This document shows positions 52,177 through 60,840 of a stretch of 64,000 bases of DNA, piece after piece. The stretch is from Kribbella caucasensis (lineage in GTDB: Bacteria > Actinomycetota > Actinomycetes > Propionibacteriales > Kribbellaceae). The stretch spans positions 248,001-312,000 of the forward strand of contig NZ_SNWQ01000003.1 in assembly GCF_004361855.1 (NCBI RefSeq). Reading direction: 5' to 3'. The notes under the pieces are model-generated. The model was given only the letters and a program-made list of their open reading frames with translations, ran no database searches and was not told where the DNA came from. Every line of letters starts with the position of its first letter. Within the stretch, counting starts at the first letter, position 1. The position numbers and the translations under genes are program-made.

Positions 52177-55100
52177 GATGGCGAACTGAGTTGGCTCACG
52201 AGTCGAGAATAGTGGGCGAACTGTGCGAGGGCAGTCTGCGGTGGCACGCTGCCCACCGCGCTGAGTCCTTGGACGTTGAATCGCTCTCGATAGGCGGCGA
52301 CCTGCCGTAGACAGGTTGCCATGTCAGCCTCAGGTCGGGCGGCGACAAGTCGGACGAGTTCCTGGAACCAAGCAGGCTGTTCGCGTGCTGCCTTGTCGGC
52401 GAGCCAGTGGGCGCGGTGGGCGATCTGGGTTTCGATTTCGCGGAGTGGGGCGATCAAGGTGGGATCGGTGACGTGGGTGGCGGTGGTGATGAGGCCGGCG
52501 ATCATCGGCGGGCGCTGGCCGGTGCTGCGGAGGGCTCTGGAGACTATGCGTTCGACTCTGGTGTGGAGGACTGCGGCGAGGTCGTTGGCGTTGGTTAGGG
52601 GTGATTGGTTGACGGCTTGGTGGAGGAGTTGGGGGATGCTGAGGTTTGCGTTCTCGGCGCGGCGGAGTTCGGCGATGAGGGCGCCGTAGGCGGGGGAGGC
52701 TTGGAGTGCGGCTTGGTCGGTGGGGTCTAGGCCGCTGGTGGTGATGGCTTGGTGGTACCGGGTGCGGGCGTCGAGTTGGCAGAGGTGTTCGTGGATGGGG
52801 ACCAGGCGGTCGAGGCGGGTGGCGTTGTCTAGCTCTTGGCGCATGACTTCGTGGGCGGATTGTTCGACGCCGGGGTTCTCGAGGACGGCTTCGAGGACGT
52901 CTTGCATGGTTTGTTCGGGGTGGGGTTCGTGCATGTCGGTGGTGGATTGGTGGGTGGCGACGTAGGCGCGGTTGTTGTGGCGGCCGCGGGTCATGCCGAC
53001 GTACAAGAGGGCTCGGGTGAGTTGGTCGGTGACGAGTAGGTGGGCGGTGTCGACGGTGGCGCCTTGTGCTCGGTGTGCGGTGGTGGCGTAGGCGAGTTCG
53101 ACGGATTCCTGGACGTAGGTGCTGGGGAGGGTGACGGTTTCGTCGTTGTGGCTTTGGACGGTGATGGAGCCGTCGGGCCAGCGGTGGATGACTGTCCAGT
53201 GGTCGCCGTTCTGGACGAAGTTGTTGTGGCCGTAGCGGAGGCGGCGGTTGTTGAGGCGGGTGACGATGTGGTCGCCGAGGCCGACGTGGTTGCCGTTGTG
53301 GAGTTCGATGCCGTCGGGTTCGACCTCGCCGGTGGTGATTCGGTCGAGGCGGGCGCGGGCGTTGAGGCGGGCGACGGTGGTGTTGTCGGCGGCGATGAGG
53401 AGGCTGGTCTTTCCGCCGCGTGTGTCGGCGAGCCAGGCCTTGTAGGCGGCGTCTTCCATGTCGTCGGTTGACCCGGCGGCGAGTCGGCGTTGGTCGTCGT
53501 ATGCGTCGATTGCGGCAAGGTCGCCGCCGCGGAGGGTGAGGCTTGCTTCGCGTTCCCAGGGGTGGGTGAAGCGCCAGACGTCTGTGAGTTCGGCGGCTTC
53601 AGTGTCGCGGGCGATGAGGCGGAACGCTCCGCCGGTGTCGGCGGCTCCGAGTTGGGCGTCGTCGCCGACGAGCAGCAGTTTGGCGCCTGCTGCGTTGGTT
53701 GCGCGGGCGAGGGTGGCGAGTTCCATAGTGCCAGCCATAGATGCCTCGTCGATGATGACGAGCTGGTTCGCGCGGAAGCTCCACCGGTCCTGCTCTGCGC
53801 GCAGAGCGGCTAGGACGATGGACAGGCGCTGATGGCGGCGCCGGCGACCGGCCCGGTGGGCGAGGTGGGCGGCGTACTCAGCCTGCTGGATCCGTTCTCG
53901 GCGTTCTTCGGCTCCCAGTCCGACCGATTCGTAGATCCATTTGGCGATGTTTTCTGTTGGTGTGCCGATGGCGTCGGCGAGGATGGTCGAGGCGGCTGAG
54001 GACGGTGCGAGGGCGATTATCGATCCTTCGCTGTGGGCGGCTTGCCAGCTGGTTGTCAGAGCGGACAGGAGGCTGGTCTTGCCGGTGCCGGCGGGGCCGA
54101 TCAGTGCTTCGACTTTCTGTCCGCTGGTCGCGATTCGGTGGAGCGCCCGGACCTTGTCCTCGCTCAGATCCTTCGCCGGCAGAGCCGTCTCCTGGATGGT
54201 TGGCCCGCTGGAATCGCGGGCCAGATCCAGCAACAGCGACTCCGCGCCGAGGATCACCGGTGAGGTGAAGATCTCGCCGTTGTGGATCGTGAAGACGCTT
54301 TCGCCGCTCGCTCTCGTGGTCGGAACCGTCACCAGGTCGGGAGCGGTGAGGCTGATCGACTGCTGCTCGGCGCTGTTGACGATGAACTGCAGTACGGCGA
54401 ATCGGTGGCTTGAGGAGACGAGACGGATCAGACGAGTTTGGCGGGCGGCTTCGGCGAGGAGGTTCCAGCGTGTCCACGTCGCGCGCTTGTTCTGAAGGGT
54501 CAGTACGGTGGCGGCGCCGTACGCTTCGATGGTCTCCGGGCTGAGATCTGCGGCCGCGAGTGGGCGGTCGCCGGCCTGATCGAGGGATCGTCGGATGGTG
54601 TCGACGGCGTCGCGGCCGATCGCCTGATCGGCGCGGTTTCGCCACTCGCTCATCATGGCTGCGAGCGGTCGGGCGAGGTGCTTTGGTGGGCGATTCAGCA
54701 GGGTCGCTCGTTGGCGGAGGACGTACATTTCGCGTCGGTCCGGTGGATGGATCTCGTCTCCACGTTCCTCGAGAAGTGTCGCGAGGTTGGCTTCGATCTG
54801 TTCGGTTCTGGCGGAGAACTCGCGGATGAGTTCGTCGGGTACGGCGTCGATCTCGAAGGCCGGGTTTCGCTGGGAGCCGCGCTCTCGGAGTTCCCAGTTG
54901 ACGCCGAGGCGCCGGGCCAGATTGTCGGCGAGGAAGACGTTGTGGATCTCCGACATCGCGACGACGGAGCGGAAGAGGACGCGGCCGTCGAGGGTTCGCC
55001 ACTGTCCGTCCGGGCCTTGGACGCGGTTGGCGACGACGACGTGGGTGTGGAGTTGCGGATCGCCGCTGCGGGTGTCCCAGTGGTCGAACGCTGCGGCTAT

Positions 55101-55706
55101 CAGGCCGCGGGTGTCGAGTTGGGCGATGCCTCCGTGGCCCGTTCGGGTGAACGCTGCGTGCCGCTCGATCAGATCGAGCACGTCGTTGACGGCCTCGTGG
55201 TGCGCGGCGACGATCTGCTCCTGCATGCCGACGTCGGTCGTTGCCCAGAGCGCTGAAACGGACTTGGCGGGAGAGAAGGTGAGGTCGAAACCAGCGATGG
55301 CCTGCTTCGACTTCCGGCGCATCTCGGTCCTGCGGACCTGTTCGATCGCGTCCTGTCGCGCGGACGGGCTGAGCGCAGGATCGAGGGCTCGGATCTGGTC
55401 CTGAATCCGCTCGGACGGAGGCCTGCACACCGGGTGCGGACGGCCCAGTGCACGGCCGGTGACCGGGTCCTCGGCACGACCGAAGAGGGCGGCCATCTGC
55501 GCTTCGGTCACCTCGCTTCCAGACAGGAGTTGGCCGTCGCCGAGGCCGTTGAGACCGCGGCCGGTCCATCGCCCAGGTGGGTATCCGGAGGCCGTGTAGT
55601 ACGACGTCAGCGGGGTCGCCATGCGGCGGTCGACATCGCCAGAAGCGATGTGCCGCAGTAGGTACTTGTAGCCATCTCCGGCCGTCAGCCGATGGATGCT
55701 CAGCAT
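52080..55706 (-). CDS. MobF-family conjugative relaxase-helicase (TraA-like)
   Basis: From the ATG at 55706 (MLSIHRLTAGDGYKYLLRHI) the protein has about 1208 residues. The TrwC-type relaxase domain has the catalytic tyrosines in SYYTASGYPPGRW (36, 37, 42) and the metal-binding histidines in DHW (209) and PQLHTHVVVAN (220, 222). The RecD-like helicase part has GPAGTGKT (537-544), VIIDEASMAG (653-654), LVGDDAQLG, AYATTAHRAQGATVD and LYVGMTRGR. It nicks oriT and unwinds the transferred strand. No ribosome site is evident; 55718 is an alternative start. Confidence 0.92.
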   Translation of the reverse strand: MLSIHRLTAGDGYKYLLRHIASGDVDRRMATPLTSYYTASGYPPGRWTGRGLNGLGDGQLLSGSEVTEAQMAALFGRAEDPVTGRALGRPHPVCRPPSERIQDQIRALDPALSPSARQDAIEQVRRTEMRRKSKQAIAGFDLTFSPAKSVSALWATTDVGMQEQIVAAHHEAVNDVLDLIERHAAFTRTGHGGIAQLDTRGLIAAAFDHWDTRSGDPQLHTHVVVANRVQGPDGQWRTLDGRVLFRSVVAMSEIHNVFLADNLARRLGVNWELRERGSQRNPAFEIDAVPDELIREFSARTEQIEANLATLLEERGDEIHPPDRREMYVLRQRATLLNRPPKHLARPLAAMMSEWRNRADQAIGRDAVDTIRRSLDQAGDRPLAAADLSPETIEAYGAATVLTLQNKRATWTRWNLLAEAARQTRLIRLVSSSHRFAVLQFIVNSAEQQSISLTAPDLVTVPTTRASGESVFTIHNGEIFTSPVILGAESLLLDLARDSSGPTIQETALPAKDLSEDKVRALHRIATSGQKVEALIGPAGTGKTSLLSALTTSWQAAHSEGSIIALAPSSAASTILADAIGTPTENIAKWIYESVGLGAEERRERIQQAEYAAHLAHRAGRRRRHQRLSIVLAALRAEQDRWSFRANQLVIIDEASMAGTMELATLARATNAAGAKLLLVGDDAQLGAADTGGAFRLIARDTEAAELTDVWRFTHPWEREASLTLRGGDLAAIDAYDDQRRLAAGSTDDMEDAAYKAWLADTRGGKTSLLIAADNTTVARLNARARLDRITTGEVEPDGIELHNGNHVGLGDHIVTRLNNRRLRYGHNNFVQNGDHWTVIHRWPDGSITVQSHNDETVTLPSTYVQESVELAYATTAHRAQGATVDTAHLLVTDQLTRALLYVGMTRGRHNNRAYVATHQSTTDMHEPHPEQTMQDVLEAVLENPGVEQSAHEVMRQELDNATRLDRLVPIHEHLCQLDARTRYHQAITTSGLDPTDQAALQASPAYGALIAELRRAENANLSIPQLLHQAVNQSPLTNANDLAAVLHTRVERIVSRALRSTGQRPPMIAGLITTATHVTDPTLIAPLREIETQIAHRAHWLADKAAREQPAWFQELVRLVAARPEADMATCLRQVAAYRERFNVQGLSAVGSVPPQTALAQFAHYSRLVSQLSSPSPATPAAQLSNHGADTDALNLPPADLGDSPSS

Positions 55707-56008
55707 GACCGCACGCATCCAAATGCGTGAAGTGATCGATGCGCCAGATGCTCCATGACAGGTCAACGGCGGACCTGTGCAGGCCTGAATCCTGCCGTGT
55801 CGGCAGCGCGAGCTCCTCTGGTGCAAGAAGTGTGACAGCGGTCTCCCTGGTCTGAGGGCCGAAAAGCTGTCAGCGGCATCCGTTGAGTGGCTGTGGTTCA
55901 GACGAACTCAGGTGCCTGCGGCAAGTACGACGTACGCGGTGTGAGCCTGCCGGGCGACGACGGACGTCCTGGATCACGCGATCAAGGACTGCAACGGAAG
56001 GAGTCAGC
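55707..56008. other. Divergent intergenic region next to the relaxase, candidate oriT
   Basis: No gene is seen in these 302 bases. They separate the relaxase from the divergent operon at 56009 and contain a short palindrome GTAC-GAC-GTAC and several GCCTGC-type repeats. MobF oriT sites usually lie beside the relaxase gene, so this is the best candidate. No nic consensus could be recognised. Confidence 0.3.
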
Positions 56009-56356
56009 GTGAACAACAACGTGTCCCACGGCGATGAGGTGCGCCGTCGGGTCTTTGACCTGGTCACTCGGGCCGAGGCGATTGTTGAGGCGATGGAGGT
56101 GACTGCCGTCGATGGGCGGTGGGCGATGACGGCATTCAGCAGGTACAGGCTGTGCGAGTTGCTCGACATCACGCCGTACGGGCCGTACGACGGGGATCTC
56201 GACGGTGACCCGGCGGCTCTGCTCGAGGAGGCGGTGCTTGCGGTCGACGGGCTCGACGTTCCGATCGAGGAGCTCAGCTGGCGGCTCGCGCTCGGAGACG
56301 CGTTGCGGTCGGCCGCGGCGGACATCCGGATGGTCCAGGATGCGCGCGACGTATGA
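56009..56356 (+). CDS. Small helical protein of unknown function
   Basis: From the GTG at 56009 (GGAAGGAG upstream) the product is 115 residues. It contains EVRRRVFDLVTRAEAIVEAM, WAMTAFSRYRLCELLDITPY and an acidic LEEAVLAVDGLDVPIEELSW. No family is recognised. It overlaps the next gene by 17 bases and is the first gene of the operon divergent from the relaxase, a usual place for mobilisation accessory factors. Confidence 0.55.
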   Translation: MNNNVSHGDEVRRRVFDLVTRAEAIVEAMEVTAVDGRWAMTAFSRYRLCELLDITPYGPYDGDLDGDPAALLEEAVLAVDGLDVPIEELSWRLALGDALRSAAADIRMVQDARDV

Positions 56357-57713
56357 TGACCTGCTCCGGACCGCCCGGCGCATCGCGGTTAATGCACACC
56401 GCGGGACATACGCAAACCGAGCCGAGTTAATGACCGACTGGCGGGCAGTGCTCGCCGCGACGGTGAGCCACCTGCGCTGGCTGCGCGTCCGCCTCGGTGA
56501 TATCGGGCGGACGAGGTGGCCAGCAAAGGTGTCCGACAACTCACTGGGCCGTCTGGCGCAGGCCATCGGTGCAGGGGCTGACTTGCTCGCCATGCAGGCT
56601 CCGAGTACGGCGAGCGTCCTGGACGATCGCGATGATCTGGTGGCGGCCAGGGCGGAGGTCGCGGCGATCGCGCTGATAGCTGCGAGAGGTGTGAAGCGCC
56701 AGATTCCTCGCGCGACACCGGAGTATCGGCGTCTCCTCGCGTTGATGGTGGAGTTCGAGATGCTCGCCCGGTCCGATGTACGGCGCGCTGGGCTCGGAGC
56801 GCTCGGCTGCCTCACGGCGGGGGCGCCTTCTGCCCCAGCTGATGCCCTGTCGAGTCTCGCTCGGAGCGCGGCGAGGTGGGAACGCGCGCACGCTTCCGCG
56901 GCGCCTCTTACCTTGCTGACTCGAGACCTTCGTTCTGCGACGGCGCAACTGCGCACCGTCTGTTGTTACACGTCGCACCTTGCTGCACATCTCCTGGCCG
57001 CGCCGACGGCCGATCTGGACGCCGGCCAGCAGCTCGATCTGAAGACTCTGGAGGCCGGCTTGAGGGCCTTCGAGGACGGGGCCATCCGGGTTGCCATGTC
57101 TTGGCACCGTCGGCTGTCCGACCTGAGTGGGCAGAGCAACACGCCTGGTGAGATCGCGTCCCTCGACCTTCAAGCCGCACTTGATCGTGCCGTTCGACCC
57201 GAAGGACGGCTGCTGCGGCCGGAAGAGCTGGTGCCGAATAGACGCATAGCCATGGGCCTTCTTGATGCGATGGATGAGCTGGTCTGGTCAGCGGATCAGG
57301 TCGCCAGGAAACAGCAGTACGCAGTCGCCGGGCTGATCCTGGAGGGACGCCTGTTCGTGCCACGACATGAGGTCGCGAAACTCGATCTGCAGTATCTGCG
57401 CCGGCCAGGTGGTGGATCGAGACCCCTCCAGCCTCGTTGGGTGTCAAGCAATCTCCCGATCTACTTCGAGGATCTGACTGATGCTCTAGCGTGGAGCGCT
57501 GGTCATCTGACCGCGTCGGCCGGCGTTGCCCGTCGGCTCGCCGGCACGTCGCACCAGGCCCGCCCGGCAGGCGACGAGCCCATGAGGGTGCCGGCGCCGT
57601 ACCTCGACGTACCGAACAGAACGCGGCGCACCACCCCGATGAGCACCCGGATTGCCGATCCAGGACAAGACCCCCTGAGCTCAACCGTTGAGCCTCCGTC
57701 GACCAGATCTTAG
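56340..57713 (+). CDS. Helical protein of unknown function in the mobilisation region
   Basis: The product is 457 residues from the ATG at 56340. It is almost entirely helical: YDDLLRTARRIAVNAHRGTY, TVSHLRWLRVRLGDIGRTRW, ALIAARGVKRQIPRATPEYR, LDLKTLEAGLRAFEDGAIRV. It ends in a Pro/Arg-rich tail. No catalytic motif, signal or membrane helix is visible, and no family is recognised. It sits between the small protein and the ArdC-like gene, so a role in establishment or mobilisation is possible. Confidence 0.6.
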   Translation: MRATYDDLLRTARRIAVNAHRGTYANRAELMTDWRAVLAATVSHLRWLRVRLGDIGRTRWPAKVSDNSLGRLAQAIGAGADLLAMQAPSTASVLDDRDDLVAARAEVAAIALIAARGVKRQIPRATPEYRRLLALMVEFEMLARSDVRRAGLGALGCLTAGAPSAPADALSSLARSAARWERAHASAAPLTLLTRDLRSATAQLRTVCCYTSHLAAHLLAAPTADLDAGQQLDLKTLEAGLRAFEDGAIRVAMSWHRRLSDLSGQSNTPGEIASLDLQAALDRAVRPEGRLLRPEELVPNRRIAMGLLDAMDELVWSADQVARKQQYAVAGLILEGRLFVPRHEVAKLDLQYLRRPGGGSRPLQPRWVSSNLPIYFEDLTDALAWSAGHLTASAGVARRLAGTSHQARPAGDEPMRVPAPYLDVPNRTRRTTPMSTRIADPGQDPLSSTVEPPSTRS

Positions 57714-57723
57714 GGAGGTTGCT

Positions 57724-58668
57724 GTGGGCAATGAACAAGTGAGTGCGGAGGACTTGCATCAAGTACTCCAGACAGAGGTGCGCAAGCTGAGAACCGGAGC
57801 TGACTGGGCCAAATGGTTGGACGCGGCGGCGCTGTTCCCGAGCTTCGGTTTCGGAAATGTAGTGCTCATCAATCTGCAGATGCCCCACGCCAACTGGGTC
57901 GCACGTGCCCAGGCGTGGGAGAAACTGGGGCGGCGGGTGATCAAGGGGCGCGCGATCAGGATCCTTGAGCCGATCCGTTCGCAGACCGCAATGGGTGCTG
58001 CGTTCGAAGCGGCCGCGGCGGACGGTCGGGTCCACCACCAGGTGATCGGGTTCCGGGTGGGGTCCGTCTATGACGTCACGGACACTGTCGGCCCGCCGAT
58101 CCATCTTCCTCCAGTACCGGCTCGCGGTGGCCACACGCCTCCGAACGGTCTGTGGGACGCTCTCGCGCAAGAGGCATCCAAGGATGGCTTCACGGTCGAC
58201 GTCCGGCCGACAGGAGACGCATCCGCGGGCTTCACCGACTTCCACGCCAAGCAGATCGTGGTCGCCGACCATCTCGACGACTTGACCGCAGCCACGCGGC
58301 TGGCGCACGAGGTCGGCCATATGCGCCTGCACGCGCTGCCGGAAGTGACCGGAGCGGGGAGCGTGATGTGCCAAGGAGTGCGCGAAATCGAGGCCGAATC
58401 GGTCGCGTACATCGTGCTCGCACATCATGGTCTCAGCCTCGAAGCCTCATCCTTCGACTACGTCGCCGGTTGGGCCGCGTCGGTCGACCCGCAGCAACCG
58501 GAGGACGTGGTCAAGGCGACCGGAGCGCGAGTCGTCAATGCAGCCAGGCAGCTCCTCAACTCCACAAGCCAGTACCTGAAGGCCAATCGGCCATCCCTTC
58601 CCCCAGTGCCGGCGCGGGCGCCCGACTCGCTGTTCCTTCCGCCCGACATCGACGGCCCCACGTTGTGA
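57724..58668 (+). CDS. ArdC-like antirestriction protein
   Basis: From the GTG at 57724 (AGGGAGG upstream) the protein has 314 residues. The N-terminal domain (FGFGNVVLINLQMPHANWVA, KLGRRVIKGRAIRILEP) is the ArdC ssDNA-binding fold. The C-terminal part is a zinc metallopeptidase with ATRLAHEVGHMRLH (HExxH) and the third ligand in EIEAESVAYIV. ArdC proteins coat incoming single-stranded DNA and protect plasmids from host restriction during transfer. Location beside the relaxase fits leading-region expression. Confidence 0.85.
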   Translation: MGNEQVSAEDLHQVLQTEVRKLRTGADWAKWLDAAALFPSFGFGNVVLINLQMPHANWVARAQAWEKLGRRVIKGRAIRILEPIRSQTAMGAAFEAAAADGRVHHQVIGFRVGSVYDVTDTVGPPIHLPPVPARGGHTPPNGLWDALAQEASKDGFTVDVRPTGDASAGFTDFHAKQIVVADHLDDLTAATRLAHEVGHMRLHALPEVTGAGSVMCQGVREIEAESVAYIVLAHHGLSLEASSFDYVAGWAASVDPQQPEDVVKATGARVVNAARQLLNSTSQYLKANRPSLPPVPARAPDSLFLPPDIDGPTL

Positions 58669-58690
58669 ATCCGTTGGAGATGACTGAGCC

Positions 58691-58996
58691 ATGGCAGCCA
58701 GCGAGAGGGTCGCCGCGTTGCGGCGAGCACGTGAACGACAGGCGAGAATCGAGGTCGCGACGGCGCGCGCCATCAAGGCACAAGCATCACTGGCCCGCGC
58801 CATCGAGACCAAGGCACTCGCGATCCAGCGGTACGACGAACGCGTCGCCAACGCGGAAGCAGCGTCGGCCACAGAGACCGCCGAACTCGCCAGAGTATGC
58901 GGATCCGCCGAGGCCGCGGCTGAGATCCTCGGCTGGTCGGTCCGCGACCTTCGACGAGTGGTCAAAGAGGAGCGGGGGCGACGAGCCGCATCCTAG
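58691..58996 (+). CDS. Small coiled-coil protein
   Basis: This 101-residue protein is dominated by an Ala/Arg/Glu-rich helix (RVAALRRARERQARIEVATA, RAIETKALAIQRYDERVANA) likely to form a coiled coil. A C-terminal segment AEAAAEILGWSVRDLRRVVK resembles a small HTH. It follows the ArdC-like gene by 22 bases and is probably in the same operon. The last bases overlap the convergent gene at 58993. Confidence 0.6.
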   Translation: MAASERVAALRRARERQARIEVATARAIKAQASLARAIETKALAIQRYDERVANAEAASATETAELARVCGSAEAAAEILGWSVRDLRRVVKEERGRRAAS

Positions 58997-59604
58997 GCCC
59001 GCTTTTGCGGGATGGCGCGCAAGCGGCGAGCTCGGCGAGCGCGGTGGATCATGTCGATGTGAGCTGAGTCGAACCACCATTGACCGTCTTGGAACCCTCC
59101 CAGAATCTTCTCTGCCGCGGCCATCTGGCGTACGTACGACTCGCTCAACCCGAGTCGCTTGGCGGCCGCGGCAGTGTCGACATGGCCGGATGGTCCCCCT
59201 GGCCGGCGGATGGGCAGACCGGCAACGTCGGCTGCGATCGCTTGCACGTCAGCCGGGTACACCAGGCTCTTCGTGCCAGGCACCAGCGGCAGTTTGCCGT
59301 CGGCAACCAGTTCGAGGATGGCGCTGACTGAGCGCGCGAGCGACTGAGCGGCCCGCCTTATCGGGATGGGCTCGCCTTTGTCGCGAAGCTCGTGCACGTC
59401 GGACAGTGCGATGCCGTAGCGGGTGTTCGGGTCGCCTCGGCGCTGGAGCTGGCCAAGCTGGATCGTCCGATACACCTGTGCCGGAGTCTTGTCTAGTACG
59501 ACGGCGGCTTGAGTGACCGAGATCCTCGGATCCGCCACCATCCGCGGCTGGCCGAGGAGTGGGTCGATCGCGTCGGCGTCAACTTCGTCAGGCTCGGGTG
59601 CCAT
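58993..59604 (-). CDS. Regulator with repeated excisionase-type HTH motifs
   Basis: From the ATG at 59604 (GAGG upstream) the product has 203 residues. SVTQAAVVLDKTPAQVYRTI with QLGQLQRRGD is one MerR/excisionase-like HTH with wing. A middle unit SVSAILELVADGKLPLVPGT and a third DTAAAAKRLGLSESYVRQMA with FQDGQWWFDSAHID follow. Multiple such domains suggest binding to an extended site. It lies between the mobilisation operon and the GntR regulator, so a role in element control is likely. Confidence 0.65.
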   Translation of the reverse strand: MAPEPDEVDADAIDPLLGQPRMVADPRISVTQAAVVLDKTPAQVYRTIQLGQLQRRGDPNTRYGIALSDVHELRDKGEPIPIRRAAQSLARSVSAILELVADGKLPLVPGTKSLVYPADVQAIAADVAGLPIRRPGGPSGHVDTAAAAKRLGLSESYVRQMAAAEKILGGFQDGQWWFDSAHIDMIHRARRARRLRAIPQKRA

Positions 59605-59651
59605 TCGCATAGCCTCGCATCCGTGGAGGCTCGACGGCGGCAAGTGGTGTG

Positions 59652-60464
59652 TCAGGCTCCGGGGCGGTAGTGGAGTTGAGTGTCTTCGGCGCTGCGGCGG
59701 GTCTCCTGCATGACGAGTGGCCGTTCGTTGTAGGCCGCGATCCGGCGGGTGACGAGCATCGGGGTCCCGTCGGATATGCGGAGCTTGCGGGCATCGTCCG
59801 GGGAAGGGCTGCGGGCGGTGATGTAGTCGTTGAATTCGGGCTCCATCCCGGCCTCACGAGCAGCCCTGTAGACCTGGCGGGCGGAGATGTAGGGATGCCG
59901 TGCGAGCTTGCGGATCTCGCGGGTCACGAAGGCCGGGAGGTAGGTGCGGACGAAGATGCGCGTTCCGATGTTGTTTTCGAGCAGTCGATCGGACGCGTAG
60001 AACGAGGTGCCTTGTGCGACACCCAGTGCGAGGGCCAGCGGTGCGTCGGCGTCCGTTCGGTACTTGTGCAGTGGCTCGATCTCGTGCCATTCGCCGGCGC
60101 TGCTCTCGTTGTCGACGTAGTTGCCGTCTCCGTCCACGGTGATGGTGCGAGCGTGAATGTGAACAGGCCAGTCACCCGCGCGCCGGACAAACGCTCCCTT
60201 GCCGGGAATGACCTGCACGAGTCCTTCTGAGCGCAACGCGGCGATCGCCGCCCTGACTGTGATCCGTGAAACGCCGTAGACGCTGATCAGCTGCCGCTCG
60301 GACGGCAGGACAGCTGCCGGAGCGAGCTGACCGGAGCTGATTTGGTCGCGCAGAATGGCGGAGAGTCGCTCGGTCTTATTGGCAGTGGAGCCGTCGGGGA
60401 TCTCAGAGTCGCCGGCGGCGTCAGGCGTGTCCCCGGTCCTACTGGCTGCAGCTTTGGCTTCCAC
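59652..60464 (-). CDS. GntR-family regulator with UTRA domain (KorSA-like)
   Basis: From the GTG at 60464 (GGGGAG upstream) the product is 270 residues. The winged HTH reads LSAILRDQISSGQLAPAAVL with LPSERQLISVYGVSRITVRA and ALRSEGLVQVIPGKGAFVRR. The UTRA effector domain follows (YRTDADAPLALALGVAQGTS; DRLLENNIGTRIFVRTYLPA; DYITARSPSPDDARKLRISD). KorSA-type proteins of this family repress transfer genes of actinobacterial elements. TGACCA/TGGTCA palindromes lie in the divergent region just upstream and are likely operators. Confidence 0.85.
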   Translation of the reverse strand: MEAKAAASRTGDTPDAAGDSEIPDGSTANKTERLSAILRDQISSGQLAPAAVLPSERQLISVYGVSRITVRAAIAALRSEGLVQVIPGKGAFVRRAGDWPVHIHARTITVDGDGNYVDNESSAGEWHEIEPLHKYRTDADAPLALALGVAQGTSFYASDRLLENNIGTRIFVRTYLPAFVTREIRKLARHPYISARQVYRAAREAGMEPEFNDYITARSPSPDDARKLRISDGTPMLVTRRIAAYNERPLVMQETRRSAEDTQLHYRPGA

Positions 60465-60597
60465 TGTTTCTCCCCTTGACGTCAGCGAGTCCTGGATGCT
60501 GAAACCACCGGACTCCTGGAACTTTCGATCCAGTACGGCTCGACTATGCCTTCGAACGTTGACCTTGGCAGTCCGGCACTTGCGCCGCAGCCACCAT

Positions 60598-60755
60598 CCC
60601 ACTGGTCATAATAGGTGGTTGCTCCGCGAAGGTCGAGTGGGCTAATCTCACCGCCACTGGATATGACCAGTGGTCAGAGCGGAGGAGGGTGAGGCGATGA
60701 GGGGTCGACGGCATGACGCGTTCGAGATAGCGATGCGGAGAGGGAGCCAGTGGTC
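60598..60755. promoter_or_regulatory. Operator cluster with TGGTCA-type palindromes
   Basis: CCCACTGGTCATAATA (60598-60613), the perfect palindrome TGACCA-G-TGGTCA (60664-60676) preceded by CCACTGG (60654-60660), and GCCAGTGGTC (60747-60756) share the core CCACTGGTCA in both orientations. They lie between the GntR/UTRA gene and the divergent operon at 60697. This spacing and dyad symmetry fit a GntR-type repressor controlling both sides. Confidence 0.6.
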
Positions 60756-60840
60756 GGTCGCCACTGTCGGCTCAGGCACTTTCAGTAGGGTGCCCAAGGC
60801 AACGTTCGATGCGTCCGTGTCGGGGCGAGGCCGTGGCTGA
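60697..60840 (+). CDS. Small basic protein upstream of the XRE regulator
   Basis: The frame encodes 47 residues (MRGRRHDAFEIAMRRGSQWS, then VATVGSGTFSRVPKATFDAS), with GGAGGAGGG well placed before the ATG. Its TGA overlaps the GTG of the next gene (GTGGCTGA), which suggests coupled translation. It is basic and has no recognisable family. An operator-like CCAGTGGTC lies inside it. Confidence 0.4.
   Translation: MRGRRHDAFEIAMRRGSQWSVATVGSGTFSRVPKATFDASVSGRGRG

Noticed and set aside
52991..53518. Long Thr/Ser/Pro-rich reading frame on the minus strand within the relaxase gene
   Set aside because: It is an alternate frame of the MobF coding sequence with low-complexity composition; the relaxase frame carries all motifs.
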